Notes under the pieces: generated by a model
Seen by the model: the letters and a program-made list of their open reading frames with translations, nothing else
Told to the model about the DNA's origin: nothing
The model's database searches: none
Source: DAOUCP01 sp034432155
Lineage (GTDB): Bacteria; Chloroflexota; Anaerolineae; Epilineales; Epilineaceae
Direction: 5' to 3'
Assembly: GCA_034432155.1 (NCBI GenBank)
Contig: DAOUCP010000016.1
Coordinates: forward strand, 1-64,000
DNA length: 64,000 bases
Shown: piece after piece, positions 34,514 through 43,473 of the stretch
Numbering within the stretch: the stretch's first letter is position 1
How the letters are laid out: every line of letters starts with the position of its first letter
Made by a program: the position numbers and the translations under genes

Positions 34514-35472
34514 ACCGCCCCCATGACGGCCGCGAGCAGCGCCATGCGCACGAACATCCCATTCTGGGCCTGCCGGAAGTAGGCCGCTCGCGCGTCGCCG
34601 TCCACCTCGGGATCGATTTCCCGCAAGCGCGGCAGGGGATGCATTAGCACCATCCGCTCTTTGGCCCGCGCCAAGAGCTGAGGGGTGATCACATAGAAGC
34701 CTTTGACCTCTTCGTACTGGGACAGATCCGTGAACCGTTCCACCTGAACCCGCGTGATGTACAGGACGTCCACGTCCTCAATCACGTCGGCCACGTTGTA
34801 CGTCTCGCGCACCGGGACGCCAGCGTCCCGCACGCCGTTCATGAGATCCAGCGGCAGCCGCAGGATCTCCGGCGACACGAAGGTCAGCCGCACGTCGTAC
34901 TGACACAGGAGCCGGGTGAGGGAATGGACCGTCCGTCCGAAGCGCAAGTCGCCCACCATGGCGATGCGCAGGCCATCGAGCTGCCCCAGCTCATCCTGAA
35001 TGGTGTAGAGGTCTAGAAGGGCCTGGGTCGGGTGCTCGCCCGCGCCGTCGCCTGCGTTGATGACCGGCACTGTGGCCGCGTCGGCCGCCTCGCGGGCACT
35101 GCCTACCTCGGGGTGGCGGATGACGATGGCATCGGCGTACTGCTCGAGCGTTCGAATCGTGTCCGGCAGGCTCTCTCCTTTGGCCACGCTGGAGAACTGC
35201 ACTCCCTGGGTGATGGGAATGACACTGCCGCCCAGACGCTCCATGGCGGCGATGAAGCTGGCGCTGGTGCGGGTGCTGGGTTCGTAGAAGATGGCGGCCA
35301 GCACCCGTCGCTTGAGCAGGTTGGTTCCCCCCTCGGTGCGGACCACATCCCGCATCTGGTCCGCCAACCGAAAGACGTAGTCGATCGTCGGGGCGTCAAA
35401 CTGGCTGACGGACAGCACATCCTGCCCGGCCAGCGGATTGGCCGAACTCGAGCCGACGCTTCCTGCCGACAT
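34510..35472 (-). CDS. pyrB: Aspartate carbamoyltransferase catalytic subunit
   Basis: 320 residues. The carbamoyl-phosphate site FYEPSTRTSASFIAAMERLG, the 80s loop SSVAKGESLPDTIRTLEQYA, HPTQALLDLYTIQ and MHPLPRLREIDPEVD are all in place. No pyrI regulatory gene is next to it; the partner in the window is the dihydroorotase encoded just upstream, as in the PyrB-PyrC complexes of some bacteria. The N-terminal 15 residues are Ser/Gly-rich and variable. Confidence 0.96.
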   Translation of the reverse strand: MSAGSVGSSSANPLAGQDVLSVSQFDAPTIDYVFRLADQMRDVVRTEGGTNLLKRRVLAAIFYEPSTRTSASFIAAMERLGGSVIPITQGVQFSSVAKGESLPDTIRTLEQYADAIVIRHPEVGSAREAADAATVPVINAGDGAGEHPTQALLDLYTIQDELGQLDGLRIAMVGDLRFGRTVHSLTRLLCQYDVRLTFVSPEILRLPLDLMNGVRDAGVPVRETYNVADVIEDVDVLYITRVQVERFTDLSQYEEVKGFYVITPQLLARAKERMVLMHPLPRLREIDPEVDGDARAAYFRQAQNGMFVRMALLAAVMGAV

Positions 35473-35498
35473 GTTCCCTTTCCTCCCTCACCGGGCCT

Positions 35499-35564
35499 GG
35501 CTGGGCAAACCAGGCGCTCCGGAGTCTCGCCGGCTGGGCGAACCAGGCACTTCGGAGTCTCGCC
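35499..35564. repeat. 33-nt tandem repeat in the pyrC-pyrB gap
   Basis: Two adjacent 33-nt units, 35499-35531 and 35532-35564, differ at 3 positions (GGCTGGGC-AACCAGGC-CT-CGGAGTCTCGCC). They fill most of the 124-nt spacer between pyrC and pyrB, the only large gap inside the otherwise overlapping pyr operon. The unit length equals that of the pyrE repeat but the sequence is different. Confidence 0.8.
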
Positions 35565-35596
35565 AGCCAGTCATGCGGACATCCCAGGCCAACGTC

Positions 35597-36661
35597 CTAG
35601 ACCGACGCGGGCGGAATCAACCGCCCCGAGCCGGCACGGGAGTGCACTTCGCCGTCCTGCCAGACCGTCTGTCCACGCAGGACCGTCCGCCGCACCACTC
35701 CGCGCACCGTCCGGCCGGCGAAGGGCGACCAGTCCGCCTTGCTCTGATAGCCACCATATGCCAGCACCCACGCTGGACCGATCTCCACCTCCACCGCACT
35801 CTCGCTAGGCGTGGAGATGCCGAACAGGCGGGCGGGCGTAGTGCTCATCATCTCCACCAGGCGGTCTAGGGTCAGCCGTCCTTCGTGAACCGCTGTCAGC
35901 ATCAGCGGCAACGCTGTCTCCAAACCCGGAAAGCCCGGCGGTGGCGCCGGCCCGTCCTTTTCGGCAAGCGTGTGAGGTGCATGGTCGGTCGCCAGGCAGT
36001 CGATGACCGCCAGATGGTCCCACAACGCCGCGACGTCGCTCGCGCCGGCCAGCGGCGGCTGCACGCTGCCCCGAGGCCCGAGAGCGGCTCCGTCGGCGGC
36101 CGTCAGAAACAAGTGGTGCGGCGTGACCTCGCAGGTCACCGGCAGACCCGCTTCTTTGGCCGAGGCGATCAGGCGGATTTCCTCCTCCCGGCTCACGTGG
36201 GCCACGTGCACCCAGCGTCGATAGATGGCCGCGACACCCATCGCGGCCGCGAGCGGCAGCGCCTGCGCATGGACTACGATCGGCTTGTGTCGTGGCCAGG
36301 TGCGGAAATGCTGCGCCAGCGCGCTCAGGCTATCGATGCCAAGGGAGCCGTACGTTTCCTGCAGGTACAGCTTCAGGCCGCATGCCAGATCGGCGGCCGC
36401 GGCGCTGCCCGTGGCGTTCGTCGAGGTGCCGGCAAGGTACTGACCAACATCGCAACGGGCGGCCACGGCAAGCGCCTGGCGGGTGGCCACCAAGGCCGGC
36501 CGATCTACGATCGGTGGCTGGGTGTTGGGCATCGCCAGCACCGCGGTGAAGCCGCCAGCAAGCGCCGCTGCCGTGCCTGTTTCGATCGTCTCCTTGTGCT
36601 CGCCCCCCGGCTGGCGCAGATGCACATGGACGTCGACCAGTCCTGGCAAGACGTAGCTCAT
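35597..36661 (-). CDS. pyrC: Dihydroorotase (CAD-like, short form)
   Basis: 354 residues. It begins directly with VLPGLVDVHVHLRQPGGEHK, supplying the HxH metal ligands, with no N-terminal composite-domain segment. GLKLYLQETYGSLG resembles CAD-type enzymes, where a Lys is the carbamylated bridge. VTCEVTPHHLFLT and ATDHAPHTLAEKDGP carry the further His and Asp ligands. The enzyme cyclises carbamoyl-aspartate to dihydroorotate. First gene of the pyr operon in this window; carAB is not here. No PyrR-type leader or attenuator was recognised in the 110 nt upstream. Confidence 0.93.
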   Translation of the reverse strand: MSYVLPGLVDVHVHLRQPGGEHKETIETGTAAALAGGFTAVLAMPNTQPPIVDRPALVATRQALAVAARCDVGQYLAGTSTNATGSAAAADLACGLKLYLQETYGSLGIDSLSALAQHFRTWPRHKPIVVHAQALPLAAAMGVAAIYRRWVHVAHVSREEEIRLIASAKEAGLPVTCEVTPHHLFLTAADGAALGPRGSVQPPLAGASDVAALWDHLAVIDCLATDHAPHTLAEKDGPAPPPGFPGLETALPLMLTAVHEGRLTLDRLVEMMSTTPARLFGISTPSESAVEVEIGPAWVLAYGGYQSKADWSPFAGRTVRGVVRRTVLRGQTVWQDGEVHSRAGSGRLIPPASV

Positions 36662-36771
36662 GGTTCCCGCAATCTACCGGCGTGGCGGCGAGCGTCGGCG
36701 CCTGCCCCAAGAAGGCCACTGCCCTCGGCCATGTTCCTCGCCCGGACGCCGGCCGCCGACCGGACCATGGC

Positions 36772-37968
36772 TCAGTAGCGCAGAAGCGCCACCACGGGCG
36801 CCATTCGCTGGAGCTGCTCACGCGCCTCGGAGCTGCGCACAAGCTCTAGCGCTGCCTGTTGGCGATAGGCCATCTCCAGGGCGACGTCGACCACGTCGTC
36901 GACCGGCTCCAGCGGCCCCCCGCAGAGTCGGCAGGGCTTGTCCGACTCGGCACGGTAGACCTCGCAGCGCGGGCACATTGCCCCACCTGCCCGGTAGTCA
37001 TCCAGCACAACCAACTGGCGCACCCGCCCCTCGGCCAGGCGCAGAAAGACCTCATCGAGGCCCAGCGCGCGCGCCCCGGCATCGGGCACCTCCAGCAACT
37101 GCCGGACGGTGGCCATCTCCTCGCGTGCCTCGATGCTGCCCCGCAGACCAGCAGTGGCGTCGGCCACCACCTTGGTGGAGGCAACCGGCTCGACACTGAA
37201 CTCGCCGGCCAGCCGTTGCGCTACCGCGCTCGGCAGACTCTTGCGGAACTCGACCTCGGCCTCAGGCGATGCCGAAAGCAAGAGCCAGCGAGCGTCGAAG
37301 GTGTCCATGGCCAGCGCCACAGCATGGGCCACCGACCCGGCATGCCATTGCAGATAGGTGTCGCGACGACGTTGCAGACGCATTTGCGCCCAGCCACCCT
37401 GGCGCTGCCGCCCGGGCACCTCACCCACCAGGTCAGCAACCTCCTCGATGAAGCCCAACTGACTCACGAAGAGGCGAGCACGCTGGTTGCCCACCACCGC
37501 GATCAGGAAGCGCTCCTGCTCGTCCACGACCCGGAACAGCGGTCGCAGGTATGGCCGCCGATCGACCTTCAGGCGGTTCGGCAACGGCACCGGCAGCACG
37601 ATCTGGAACCGCAAGTCCAACGGTTGGGCAATGAACATCGCCACACCGCGCCCCAGCTCGGGAATCGCCTGGGCCAGGGCCTGCTCCAGCCGGTCGAGCT
37701 CGCTGGCCATGGCGCGAGCTTGCGCCGCATCTTCGACGCCGGCCACCGCCTCGCGGCTCAGGTTCTTGAACTGGATCGCCCATGCCCGGTCCTGCCGAGC
37801 CTGCGGGGTCAAGTCAAGGTACAGACTGATCACCGGCGCCGACTCCGACTCCACCGAAGTCAGCTGCTCGATGTGGCTGCGCGTCAAGAGCTGGAAGTGC
37901 GCCCTGCCCGCCAGAATCTCGAATTGTTCCTGCAATGCGTCTCTCTGTTCCGGCGAAAGAGTGCTCAC
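36772..37968 (-). CDS. Bacterial eRF1/Pelota-like protein (baeRF family) with zinc ribbon
   Basis: 398 residues from GTG 37968, preceded by AGGAGG nine bases away. PVISLYLDLTPQARQDRAWA near the start and LDEVFLRLAEGRVRQLVVLD near residue 330 are the patterns I associate with the bacterial archaeo-eukaryotic release factor superfamily, related to eRF1 domains 2-3 and Vms1. A C-terminal CPRC...CRLCG zinc ribbon follows. Family members may act on stalled ribosomes or peptidyl-tRNA, but no GGQ motif is visible, so hydrolase activity is unsupported. It is 110 nt upstream of pyrC and reads in the same direction. The family assignment is from memory of motifs. Confidence 0.65.
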   Translation of the reverse strand: MSTLSPEQRDALQEQFEILAGRAHFQLLTRSHIEQLTSVESESAPVISLYLDLTPQARQDRAWAIQFKNLSREAVAGVEDAAQARAMASELDRLEQALAQAIPELGRGVAMFIAQPLDLRFQIVLPVPLPNRLKVDRRPYLRPLFRVVDEQERFLIAVVGNQRARLFVSQLGFIEEVADLVGEVPGRQRQGGWAQMRLQRRRDTYLQWHAGSVAHAVALAMDTFDARWLLLSASPEAEVEFRKSLPSAVAQRLAGEFSVEPVASTKVVADATAGLRGSIEAREEMATVRQLLEVPDAGARALGLDEVFLRLAEGRVRQLVVLDDYRAGGAMCPRCEVYRAESDKPCRLCGGPLEPVDDVVDVALEMAYRQQAALELVRSSEAREQLQRMAPVVALLRY

Positions 37969-38032
37969 CGCGATTTGGCCTCCTCGGTTGTCTGTTCCAT
38001 CCGTCGTCGATCGAACCCTTGGCTCGCTCCCA

Positions 38033-40441
38033 CTACCAGCCCCGACCACCGCCGCGGCGGCTGCTCTCCCCAGGCAACCCTGGCGGCCTCGCGGGACGGC
38101 CACCCCACCGGCCGGGCGAACGAGGCGGCATCGCCGGGCCGGGTAAACCTCTGGGCAGCAAGTTCCCCCAGGATGGCAAGTCCATCGGCACCGGCACCGT
38201 CGGCCCAACCCATTGCCGGCGAGGCAGGTGCGGCTGACGCCGTTCCTCTTCGGCTTCGAAGTCGCGAGCCATCAGGCCGTATGCCTCCGTGGCCAGGTCC
38301 GTGGCCTGGGCGAGACCGTCGATGGCCCTCCGAAGGGCGGCGGCTCGTTCCTGATCTTCACTTGCCATTGCCAGGCGCTCTTGGTCACGCCCCAGGCGCC
38401 GGGCGTTCTGCGCTTGCTCCAGCTTGGCACGACTCTCCGCGGAGATGTCAGCGGCATGGGCCGCCAGGAAACGCTCGGCCCGGCTGAGCGCGGCCTCCGC
38501 TTCGGTGACCGCGGTAGCCAGCTCCCTCTGCAAGGCCGCCATCCGCTCTTGCTGCTGTCGCCCGTGGGCGAGAGCCGCGTCCACTGCGCGACGGGCCTCC
38601 TGCAGCTGTCGGACGATCGCCGGCCAGTCCGGCGCCTCCCCCATCATGGCGCCGGCCGCCGCCTCCACCCAGGCTGCCGCCTGATCCAGGCTCTCCGTCG
38701 GTCGAGTGTCCACATCGGCGTCCACCGCTGGCTGGGCGAGCCAGCCGCGCGCGGCCGCGATCTCGGCGCGAACATCCGCCAGCGTCACCGTGGCATCGGC
38801 CTTGGCTTTCTCAAGCGCCTCAAAGCGTTGCACAATGGCCGAGGTCAATTCCCGGGCGCGGGCGATCTCGGCATCGACGCGATCCAGACTGGCCAAGAGC
38901 CCACTTGCCAGATCCTTGCCAAACGCTGCCGCCTCGGCAGCGCCGATCCGCTCCAGCTGATCCTTGGCCGTGGCCAGGCTCTCCTCGGCCTCTGAGCCGT
39001 TGCCTCGCACATCGGCCCAGCTCGCGACTGCGTACTGGTCGGCAGCGGCGAACCGCGCCGCCGCAGCGTCGACCGCCAGTTGGACCGTCCGCAGGTCTTC
39101 GGCGATCTGGACCAGGCGGTCCGAAAGAGAGCTCGCCGCCTCGGCCAGGCGCCCAGCGCTGATGCGGTTGCCAGCCGTCAGAGCTGCCTCCGCCTGATTG
39201 GCAATCTGCTCCACCCACCGGAACAGCGAAGCGCCGTTGGTCAGACCCAAGCCGGCCGCCTGCTCCTCGTAGGCTTGTCGGCCGGCCGTGATGGCTTGCC
39301 GCGCTGCCACCAGCAACACCGGCGCACGCTCCAGCCAGGCCGCAACCCGCTCGGCTTCGGCAGCGACCCCGTGCACGTACTCCAGCAGGGCATCCGCCTC
39401 GGCCAGCAGGCGCCCGACGCGGGCACTCCACTCTTCCTTGTCCTCGGCCATGGCTACCGCCACCACGCCGCTCGTGAGCGCTTCGGTTTGCCGCTGCAAC
39501 TCGGCCAGCCGCTCCAGCATGCTCACGTGGCGTCGATTCAGCTCCACTACTGCCTCGTCACCCAGCTCGGCGTAGGCCAACACCAGATGGCTGAAGGCCG
39601 CGCTGTCGGCGCGCAAATCGCGCTCGAGCTCGGCCATCTTAGCTCGCAACGCAGCCTCCGGCCCCGGCTGCGGACGAGCTGCGGATGACCGCGATGGGTT
39701 CTGCCGCCGCCACAGCCGCCATGTGGCCAGTCCCGCCACTCCGAGCACCACAGGCCATACCCACTTGGGCAGATTGCCGCGTCGTCCATCCGCCGGCAGC
39801 TGCGACCCGGTCGCGTCGCGACCGGGTGCTGCAGGTTCGACCGTCGGTGCCGCCGAGCTCGCACCACCTCCGGGGGGAGCGACCGGGCCGCCCGTTCTGC
39901 TCGGCGACAGGCCAGCCCTCGCCCCGTCTGCCGGCGCCGCGCCCCCATCCGCCGCGAGATCGCGAGCCATTCGATCGATGCCCGCCGTCACAGCGCCGGT
40001 GAAGTCCCCGGCCGCAAGATGGTCGACCATGGCCGCCGTGGTGCGTTCCTGGTCCAGACGGCCGGCGTAAGGGTTGTTCGCCCCATAGAACATGCCCACG
40101 AAGCGCGGCTCTTCGCAGACTAAGAGAACCACCGCACGATCCCGCAGCTGGCCAGCGCCACTGGCCAGGCCGTAGTAAGGCAGCGCCGAGTCGAGGTAGA
40201 CCTCCGGGTCCGGCCGACAACTGCGGACCACCAACACCAGTCCTTCGAGACCGTACGGCTGGCCGATTCGCTCGTCGAACTCGCGGTTGATGCGGGCGCT
40301 GCTCAAGGCGTACGACGAGCCGTTGGCCACAATGCCGTCCCGCTCCGGAAACGCTGTCTGGCCTTGCGCGACCGTCGTCAGCGTAGGCAAGGCGAGCGCC
40401 AGGATCAACAGGCGTCGGCACTTGGTCATGGGTCGTCTCAT
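38033..40441 (-). CDS. TPM-domain membrane protein with long coiled-coil region
   Basis: 802 residues from ATG 40441 (an alternative ATG lies at 40429). A signal peptide (LLILALALPTLTTVAQG) precedes a TPM_phosphatase-like outer domain at about 30-170 (LVLVVRSCRPDPEVYLDSAL, RDRAVVLLVCEEPRFVGMFY). One membrane helix follows near 225-245 (WVWPVVLGVAGLATWRLW). About 480 residues of Ala/Glu/Arg-rich heptad-like helix follow (for example RAKLEQAQNARRLGRDQERL), then a Pro/Gly/Arg tail. TPM proteins occur in photosystem repair and unknown envelope roles. This architecture resembles YgcG-like proteins enlarged by an intracellular coiled coil. Function not predictable. Confidence 0.78.
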   Translation of the reverse strand: MRRPMTKCRRLLILALALPTLTTVAQGQTAFPERDGIVANGSSYALSSARINREFDERIGQPYGLEGLVLVVRSCRPDPEVYLDSALPYYGLASGAGQLRDRAVVLLVCEEPRFVGMFYGANNPYAGRLDQERTTAAMVDHLAAGDFTGAVTAGIDRMARDLAADGGAAPADGARAGLSPSRTGGPVAPPGGGASSAAPTVEPAAPGRDATGSQLPADGRRGNLPKWVWPVVLGVAGLATWRLWRRQNPSRSSAARPQPGPEAALRAKMAELERDLRADSAAFSHLVLAYAELGDEAVVELNRRHVSMLERLAELQRQTEALTSGVVAVAMAEDKEEWSARVGRLLAEADALLEYVHGVAAEAERVAAWLERAPVLLVAARQAITAGRQAYEEQAAGLGLTNGASLFRWVEQIANQAEAALTAGNRISAGRLAEAASSLSDRLVQIAEDLRTVQLAVDAAAARFAAADQYAVASWADVRGNGSEAEESLATAKDQLERIGAAEAAAFGKDLASGLLASLDRVDAEIARARELTSAIVQRFEALEKAKADATVTLADVRAEIAAARGWLAQPAVDADVDTRPTESLDQAAAWVEAAAGAMMGEAPDWPAIVRQLQEARRAVDAALAHGRQQQERMAALQRELATAVTEAEAALSRAERFLAAHAADISAESRAKLEQAQNARRLGRDQERLAMASEDQERAAALRRAIDGLAQATDLATEAYGLMARDFEAEEERRQPHLPRRQWVGPTVPVPMDLPSWGNLLPRGLPGPAMPPRSPGRWGGRPARPPGLPGESSRRGGGRGW

Positions 40442-40676
40442 GGGCTGGCCGTCGGCCCGTTCCCGGCGGCGGCATGGGCTATGGTGCGTCGCGGCGGGGA
40501 CTTGCCACGGCAGTGGCGACCTCGGGCCAACCAACCCCCCCCGAGGCTAGCATGGCTGGTCGGCCGCGGCAAGCGCGACGGTGTTGGCGGCCAGGCCGCT
40601 CCCGGGCGGGGGGTAAGACCCACGTCCTTCCTGCGTCGCATCGGTCGAGGCGCCATGCGTAAGTGGGTGCGGGGAT

Positions 40677-40705
40677 TTGACGTGCCGCGCCTCGGTGAGT
40701 ACAAT
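40677..40705 (+). promoter_or_regulatory. Near-consensus promoter of the sigma factor gene
   Basis: TTGACG (40677-40682), a 17-nt spacer and TACAAT (40700-40705). Five of six bases match consensus at each element. The start of transcription is expected around 40712, giving a leader of about 95 nt. Confidence 0.75.
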
Positions 40706-40744
40706 GGGGTGGTTTTGGGTCGGAAGGTCGAATCAGCCGAACGC

Positions 40745-40773
40745 CCCGTTGCTGCCAGCAGCCGGGCCTTTTT
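40745..40773 (+). terminator. Intrinsic terminator-like hairpin inside the sigma gene leader
   Basis: CCCG, a TT bulge, GCTG, a CCAG loop, CAGC and CGGG (40745-40766) form a compact hairpin followed by CC and five T (40769-40773). It lies between the promoter and the ATG of the sigma factor gene, so it could act as an attenuator. The alternative is a terminator for read-through from upstream. Confidence 0.55.
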
Positions 40774-40805
40774 GTATCGACCGCCGACCGTCTTGGGGAG
40801 TGGCA

Positions 40806-41954
40806 ATGGCAACGCTTCAGCAACCACTGACAATCGATCGCGCCGTCGTGCGCGGGCTGGCGCAGCGCGCGCGGGATCAGGGCGCAGTTGGCATTGGCGA
40901 TCTGATCGAGCTCTGGCCGGAATCCATGGAGGATCTGGATGCCGCCATCGAGATCATGCAGGAGGAAGGCATCGAGTTGGACTTCGAGGCCGATCCCGGC
41001 TGTCAGGAAGTCCGGTTGCAGGTCACGGACTACGAGGGCATCGACTCCGACGACTCGGTGAGTCTCTACTTCCGCGAAGTTGGCAAGATCGATCTCTTGG
41101 ACGCCGAACAGGAAATCGAGCTGGCGAAGCGCATTGAAGCCGGCCGCGAGGCAGCGGCAGCACTCGAGCGCAGCGGCGCCGATTTGAGCGAACGGGCTCG
41201 TAGCGAGCTGCAGCGCTTGGTGGCCGATGGCGAGAAAGCGCGGCGGGAACTCACGCAGGCCAACAGCCGGCTGGTGATCAGCATGGCCAAGCGCTACCTG
41301 GGGCAGGGCGTGCCGTTCCTGGACTTGATCCAGGAAGGTAACCTGGGGCTGATGCGGGCGGTCGAGAAGTTCGACTGGCGTCGGGGCAACAAGTTCTCGA
41401 CGTACGCAACCTGGTGGATTCGGCAGTCCCTGACGCGAGGCCTGGCCGATCAGGGCCGCACCATTCGCGTTCCGGTCCACATGAACGACCGCATTCGCAA
41501 GGTGTACGCCGTGGCCCAGCAACTGGAGGGCGAGCTGGGTCGGCGGCCCACGCCAGCCGAGATCGCGGCCGAGCTCGACATGGACATCGCCAAGGTTGAG
41601 CTGGCGTTGAAGGCTAGCCGGCGGAGTCTGTCGCTGGAGAAGCCGGTGGGACACGAGGGTGACAGTGAGCTCGGCCAGTTCATCGAGGACGAGACCAGTG
41701 ACGATCCGCTAGAGCGGGCGTCTTTGGATATGCTGCGCGGCGACGTCGAGCAGGTCCTGGAGGGACTCACGGCCCGGGAGCAGCGCGTACTCGAGCTGCG
41801 CTATGGACTGCAAGGCCATCGGGCGTACACGCTCAAGGAGGTCGGCAAGATCTTCGGCCTCACGCGGGAGCGGGTCCGGCAGATTGAGAAGGATGCCCTG
41901 CGCAAGCTGCGTCACCCGACGCGCGCCCGAGCCCTCTCGGCGTACATGAACTGA
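40806..41954 (+). CDS. rpoD: Principal RNA polymerase sigma factor (RpoD/SigA)
   Basis: 382 residues from ATG 40806 (GGGGAG six bases upstream). Region 1.2 is DSVSLYFREVGKIDLLDAEQ. Region 2 contains SRLVISMAKRYLGQGVPFLD, LIQEGNLGLMRAVEKFDWRR and KFSTYATWWIRQSLTRGLAD. Region 3 begins with RTIRVPVHMND, and region 4 is LTAREQRVLELRYGLQGHRA and GKIFGLTRERVRQIEKDALR. The sequence is that of a group 1 or 2 housekeeping sigma. The N-terminal 60 residues (acidic, IELWPESMEDLDAAI) resemble a short region 1.1. Group 1 and group 2 cannot be told apart without comparison to the rest of the genome. Confidence 0.94.
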   Translation: MATLQQPLTIDRAVVRGLAQRARDQGAVGIGDLIELWPESMEDLDAAIEIMQEEGIELDFEADPGCQEVRLQVTDYEGIDSDDSVSLYFREVGKIDLLDAEQEIELAKRIEAGREAAAALERSGADLSERARSELQRLVADGEKARRELTQANSRLVISMAKRYLGQGVPFLDLIQEGNLGLMRAVEKFDWRRGNKFSTYATWWIRQSLTRGLADQGRTIRVPVHMNDRIRKVYAVAQQLEGELGRRPTPAEIAAELDMDIAKVELALKASRRSLSLEKPVGHEGDSELGQFIEDETSDDPLERASLDMLRGDVEQVLEGLTAREQRVLELRYGLQGHRAYTLKEVGKIFGLTRERVRQIEKDALRKLRHPTRARALSAYMN

Positions 41955-41959
41955 CCCCC

Positions 41960-41992
41960 GCCCGTCGCCGCTCGCGTTAGGGCGGCGCGGGC
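41960..41992. terminator. GC-rich hairpin between convergent rpoD and lipoprotein genes
   Basis: GCCCG, a bulged T, CGCCGC, a 10-nt loop, GCGGCG and CGGGC form a strong stem just after the sigma factor stop codon, overlapping the 3' end of the opposing gene. There is no T-run, so its use as a terminator is uncertain. Confidence 0.4.
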
Positions 41993-43473
41993 GCCCTGTC
42001 GCGCGCTGGCGTCTCGTCGTCCGCCGGAGGAACCGCCGCCACGCGAACGAGAACTAGCGCGGGCGCCGGCTCAGCCTCGGCTGCGACCTGCGTCACCACG
42101 GCTACTGCCAACTCGTCGCCTGCGGGCGACCAGGTCGGTGGCGGCAACCAGGTCGCTTGGGGCGCCAGCTGGTGCGGCGCTGTGCTGCCGTCGCTGGCCA
42201 CCAGCCATAGGCTACCGCCCTGGCCGCCGACGGCGATCCAGCGACCATCCGCCGACCAGCCGTAGTGCTCAACTCCATCCCACGTGGTCAGCAGAAGGGC
42301 CTCGGTGGCACCGAGGGGCCAGACCGCCAACCGTCCGTCGGCCAGAAAGGCGACGCGATCGCTCGTGGGCGCCCATACCGGTTCGACCAGCCCCTCGGTG
42401 AGAGTTGCGGTCCGAGTCTGGACGTCGAAGAGCACGTCTTGGGTGACACTTGCCTCGCCAACGGGGGCGAGCGGTATCAACACATAGCGACCGTTGGGCG
42501 AGACGCGACCATGGAGGCTCACCGGGCGCGTGCGCTCCGCCGCCCATCCGAGCACGCTGTGCAGCGTTCGGACCTCGCCGGTGGCAGGCTCCACCACGAG
42601 GTGCGCGGCCATCGGCCGACCGTCGACGACGAGCCGCCGGGCGTCGGTGATCAAGATCCGCCCGTCCGCTAGCCACGCCGGGGCCGTGACTTCGCCCCAA
42701 GGCGCTCCGCTGGCCCGGACCAAGAGCTCTCGGGCTGCCGCCTTTGGCACGTCGACGAGGATCGGACGTCCGTCGTTCGCCACGGCGGCGACGGCCAGGC
42801 CGTCTTCGCGCCACGTCCAGGCCGCCAGCGGACCGTCCCAGGCCTCGACCCGTCGCATGTTTCGCTGCTCGTCCATGAGCCAGGCGGACTGGGCAGCGTC
42901 GACGAACGCTCGCTGGCCGTCAGGGCTGACCGCTAGTGCCTCCGGCTGGTCATCCAGCCACGGCGCAGGTTCCAGGCGTGTACCGTCGGCCTGCACCAGG
43001 CCACCATCCTGCCTGGCCAAGAGAAGGCTGTCATCGGCCAACCAACCAGCCACCATCGGGCTGCCGAGCGGCGTTTCCATGTCGCCGCTGTCCCAGATGG
43101 CCGTCGCCGTTTGCGCGTCGATGGTAATCAGGTGGCCTACCGGCCCCATCGCACCGCTGCGCCGAATGACGTAGGCCATCAGGTAGCGGCCCGACGGCGA
43201 CCAGGCGCCGGGCCGCGCATCGGTTCCCGGCGGCAAGGCAACGACTCGCTCCGTCGCCGAGATGACCGCGCTTGGCGTCGGGCGCCGCATGCCGCTCGGC
43301 AGCGAGGCAGCTCGCCCCGTCGCCGCCGGCGCCGCTCGGGTGACGTGCAGCGCCTCGCGTGTCACCGGCGTGGCCGGCTGGCTCGTGGCATTCGGTGCTA
43401 GCGCCCCCGACTGGCAGGCGGCAAGGCTGGCGCTCAGCGCCAGCCCAAGGAAGCCAACACGCCAAGCCCTCAC
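41977..43473 (-). CDS. Lipoprotein with WD40/TolB-like beta-propeller
   Basis: 498 residues from a GTG at 43473 overlapping the previous gene's stop by GTGA. The N-terminus is a lipoprotein signal with lipobox LAAC. After a Thr/Ala/Pro spacer, repeated blade-like units recur: GAWSPSGRYLMAYVIRRSGA, EALAVSPDGQRAFVDAAQSA, GRVSPNGRYVLIPLAP, YGWSADGRWIAVGGQGGSLW and PTWSPAGDELAVAV. These are WSPDGxxLA-type repeats of TolB/WD40 propellers. The role is probably binding or scaffolding on the cell surface. Its coupling to the LysM-glycosidase gene suggests a cell-wall association. Confidence 0.8.
   Translation of the reverse strand: MRAWRVGFLGLALSASLAACQSGALAPNATSQPATPVTREALHVTRAAPAATGRAASLPSGMRRPTPSAVISATERVVALPPGTDARPGAWSPSGRYLMAYVIRRSGAMGPVGHLITIDAQTATAIWDSGDMETPLGSPMVAGWLADDSLLLARQDGGLVQADGTRLEPAPWLDDQPEALAVSPDGQRAFVDAAQSAWLMDEQRNMRRVEAWDGPLAAWTWREDGLAVAAVANDGRPILVDVPKAAARELLVRASGAPWGEVTAPAWLADGRILITDARRLVVDGRPMAAHLVVEPATGEVRTLHSVLGWAAERTRPVSLHGRVSPNGRYVLIPLAPVGEASVTQDVLFDVQTRTATLTEGLVEPVWAPTSDRVAFLADGRLAVWPLGATEALLLTTWDGVEHYGWSADGRWIAVGGQGGSLWLVASDGSTAPHQLAPQATWLPPPTWSPAGDELAVAVVTQVAAEAEPAPALVLVRVAAVPPADDETPARDRAPAPP

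Noticed and set aside
40479..41654. Minus-strand open frame of 391 codons opposite rpoD
   Set aside because: All sigma-factor regions are on the plus strand and the frame lacks motifs.
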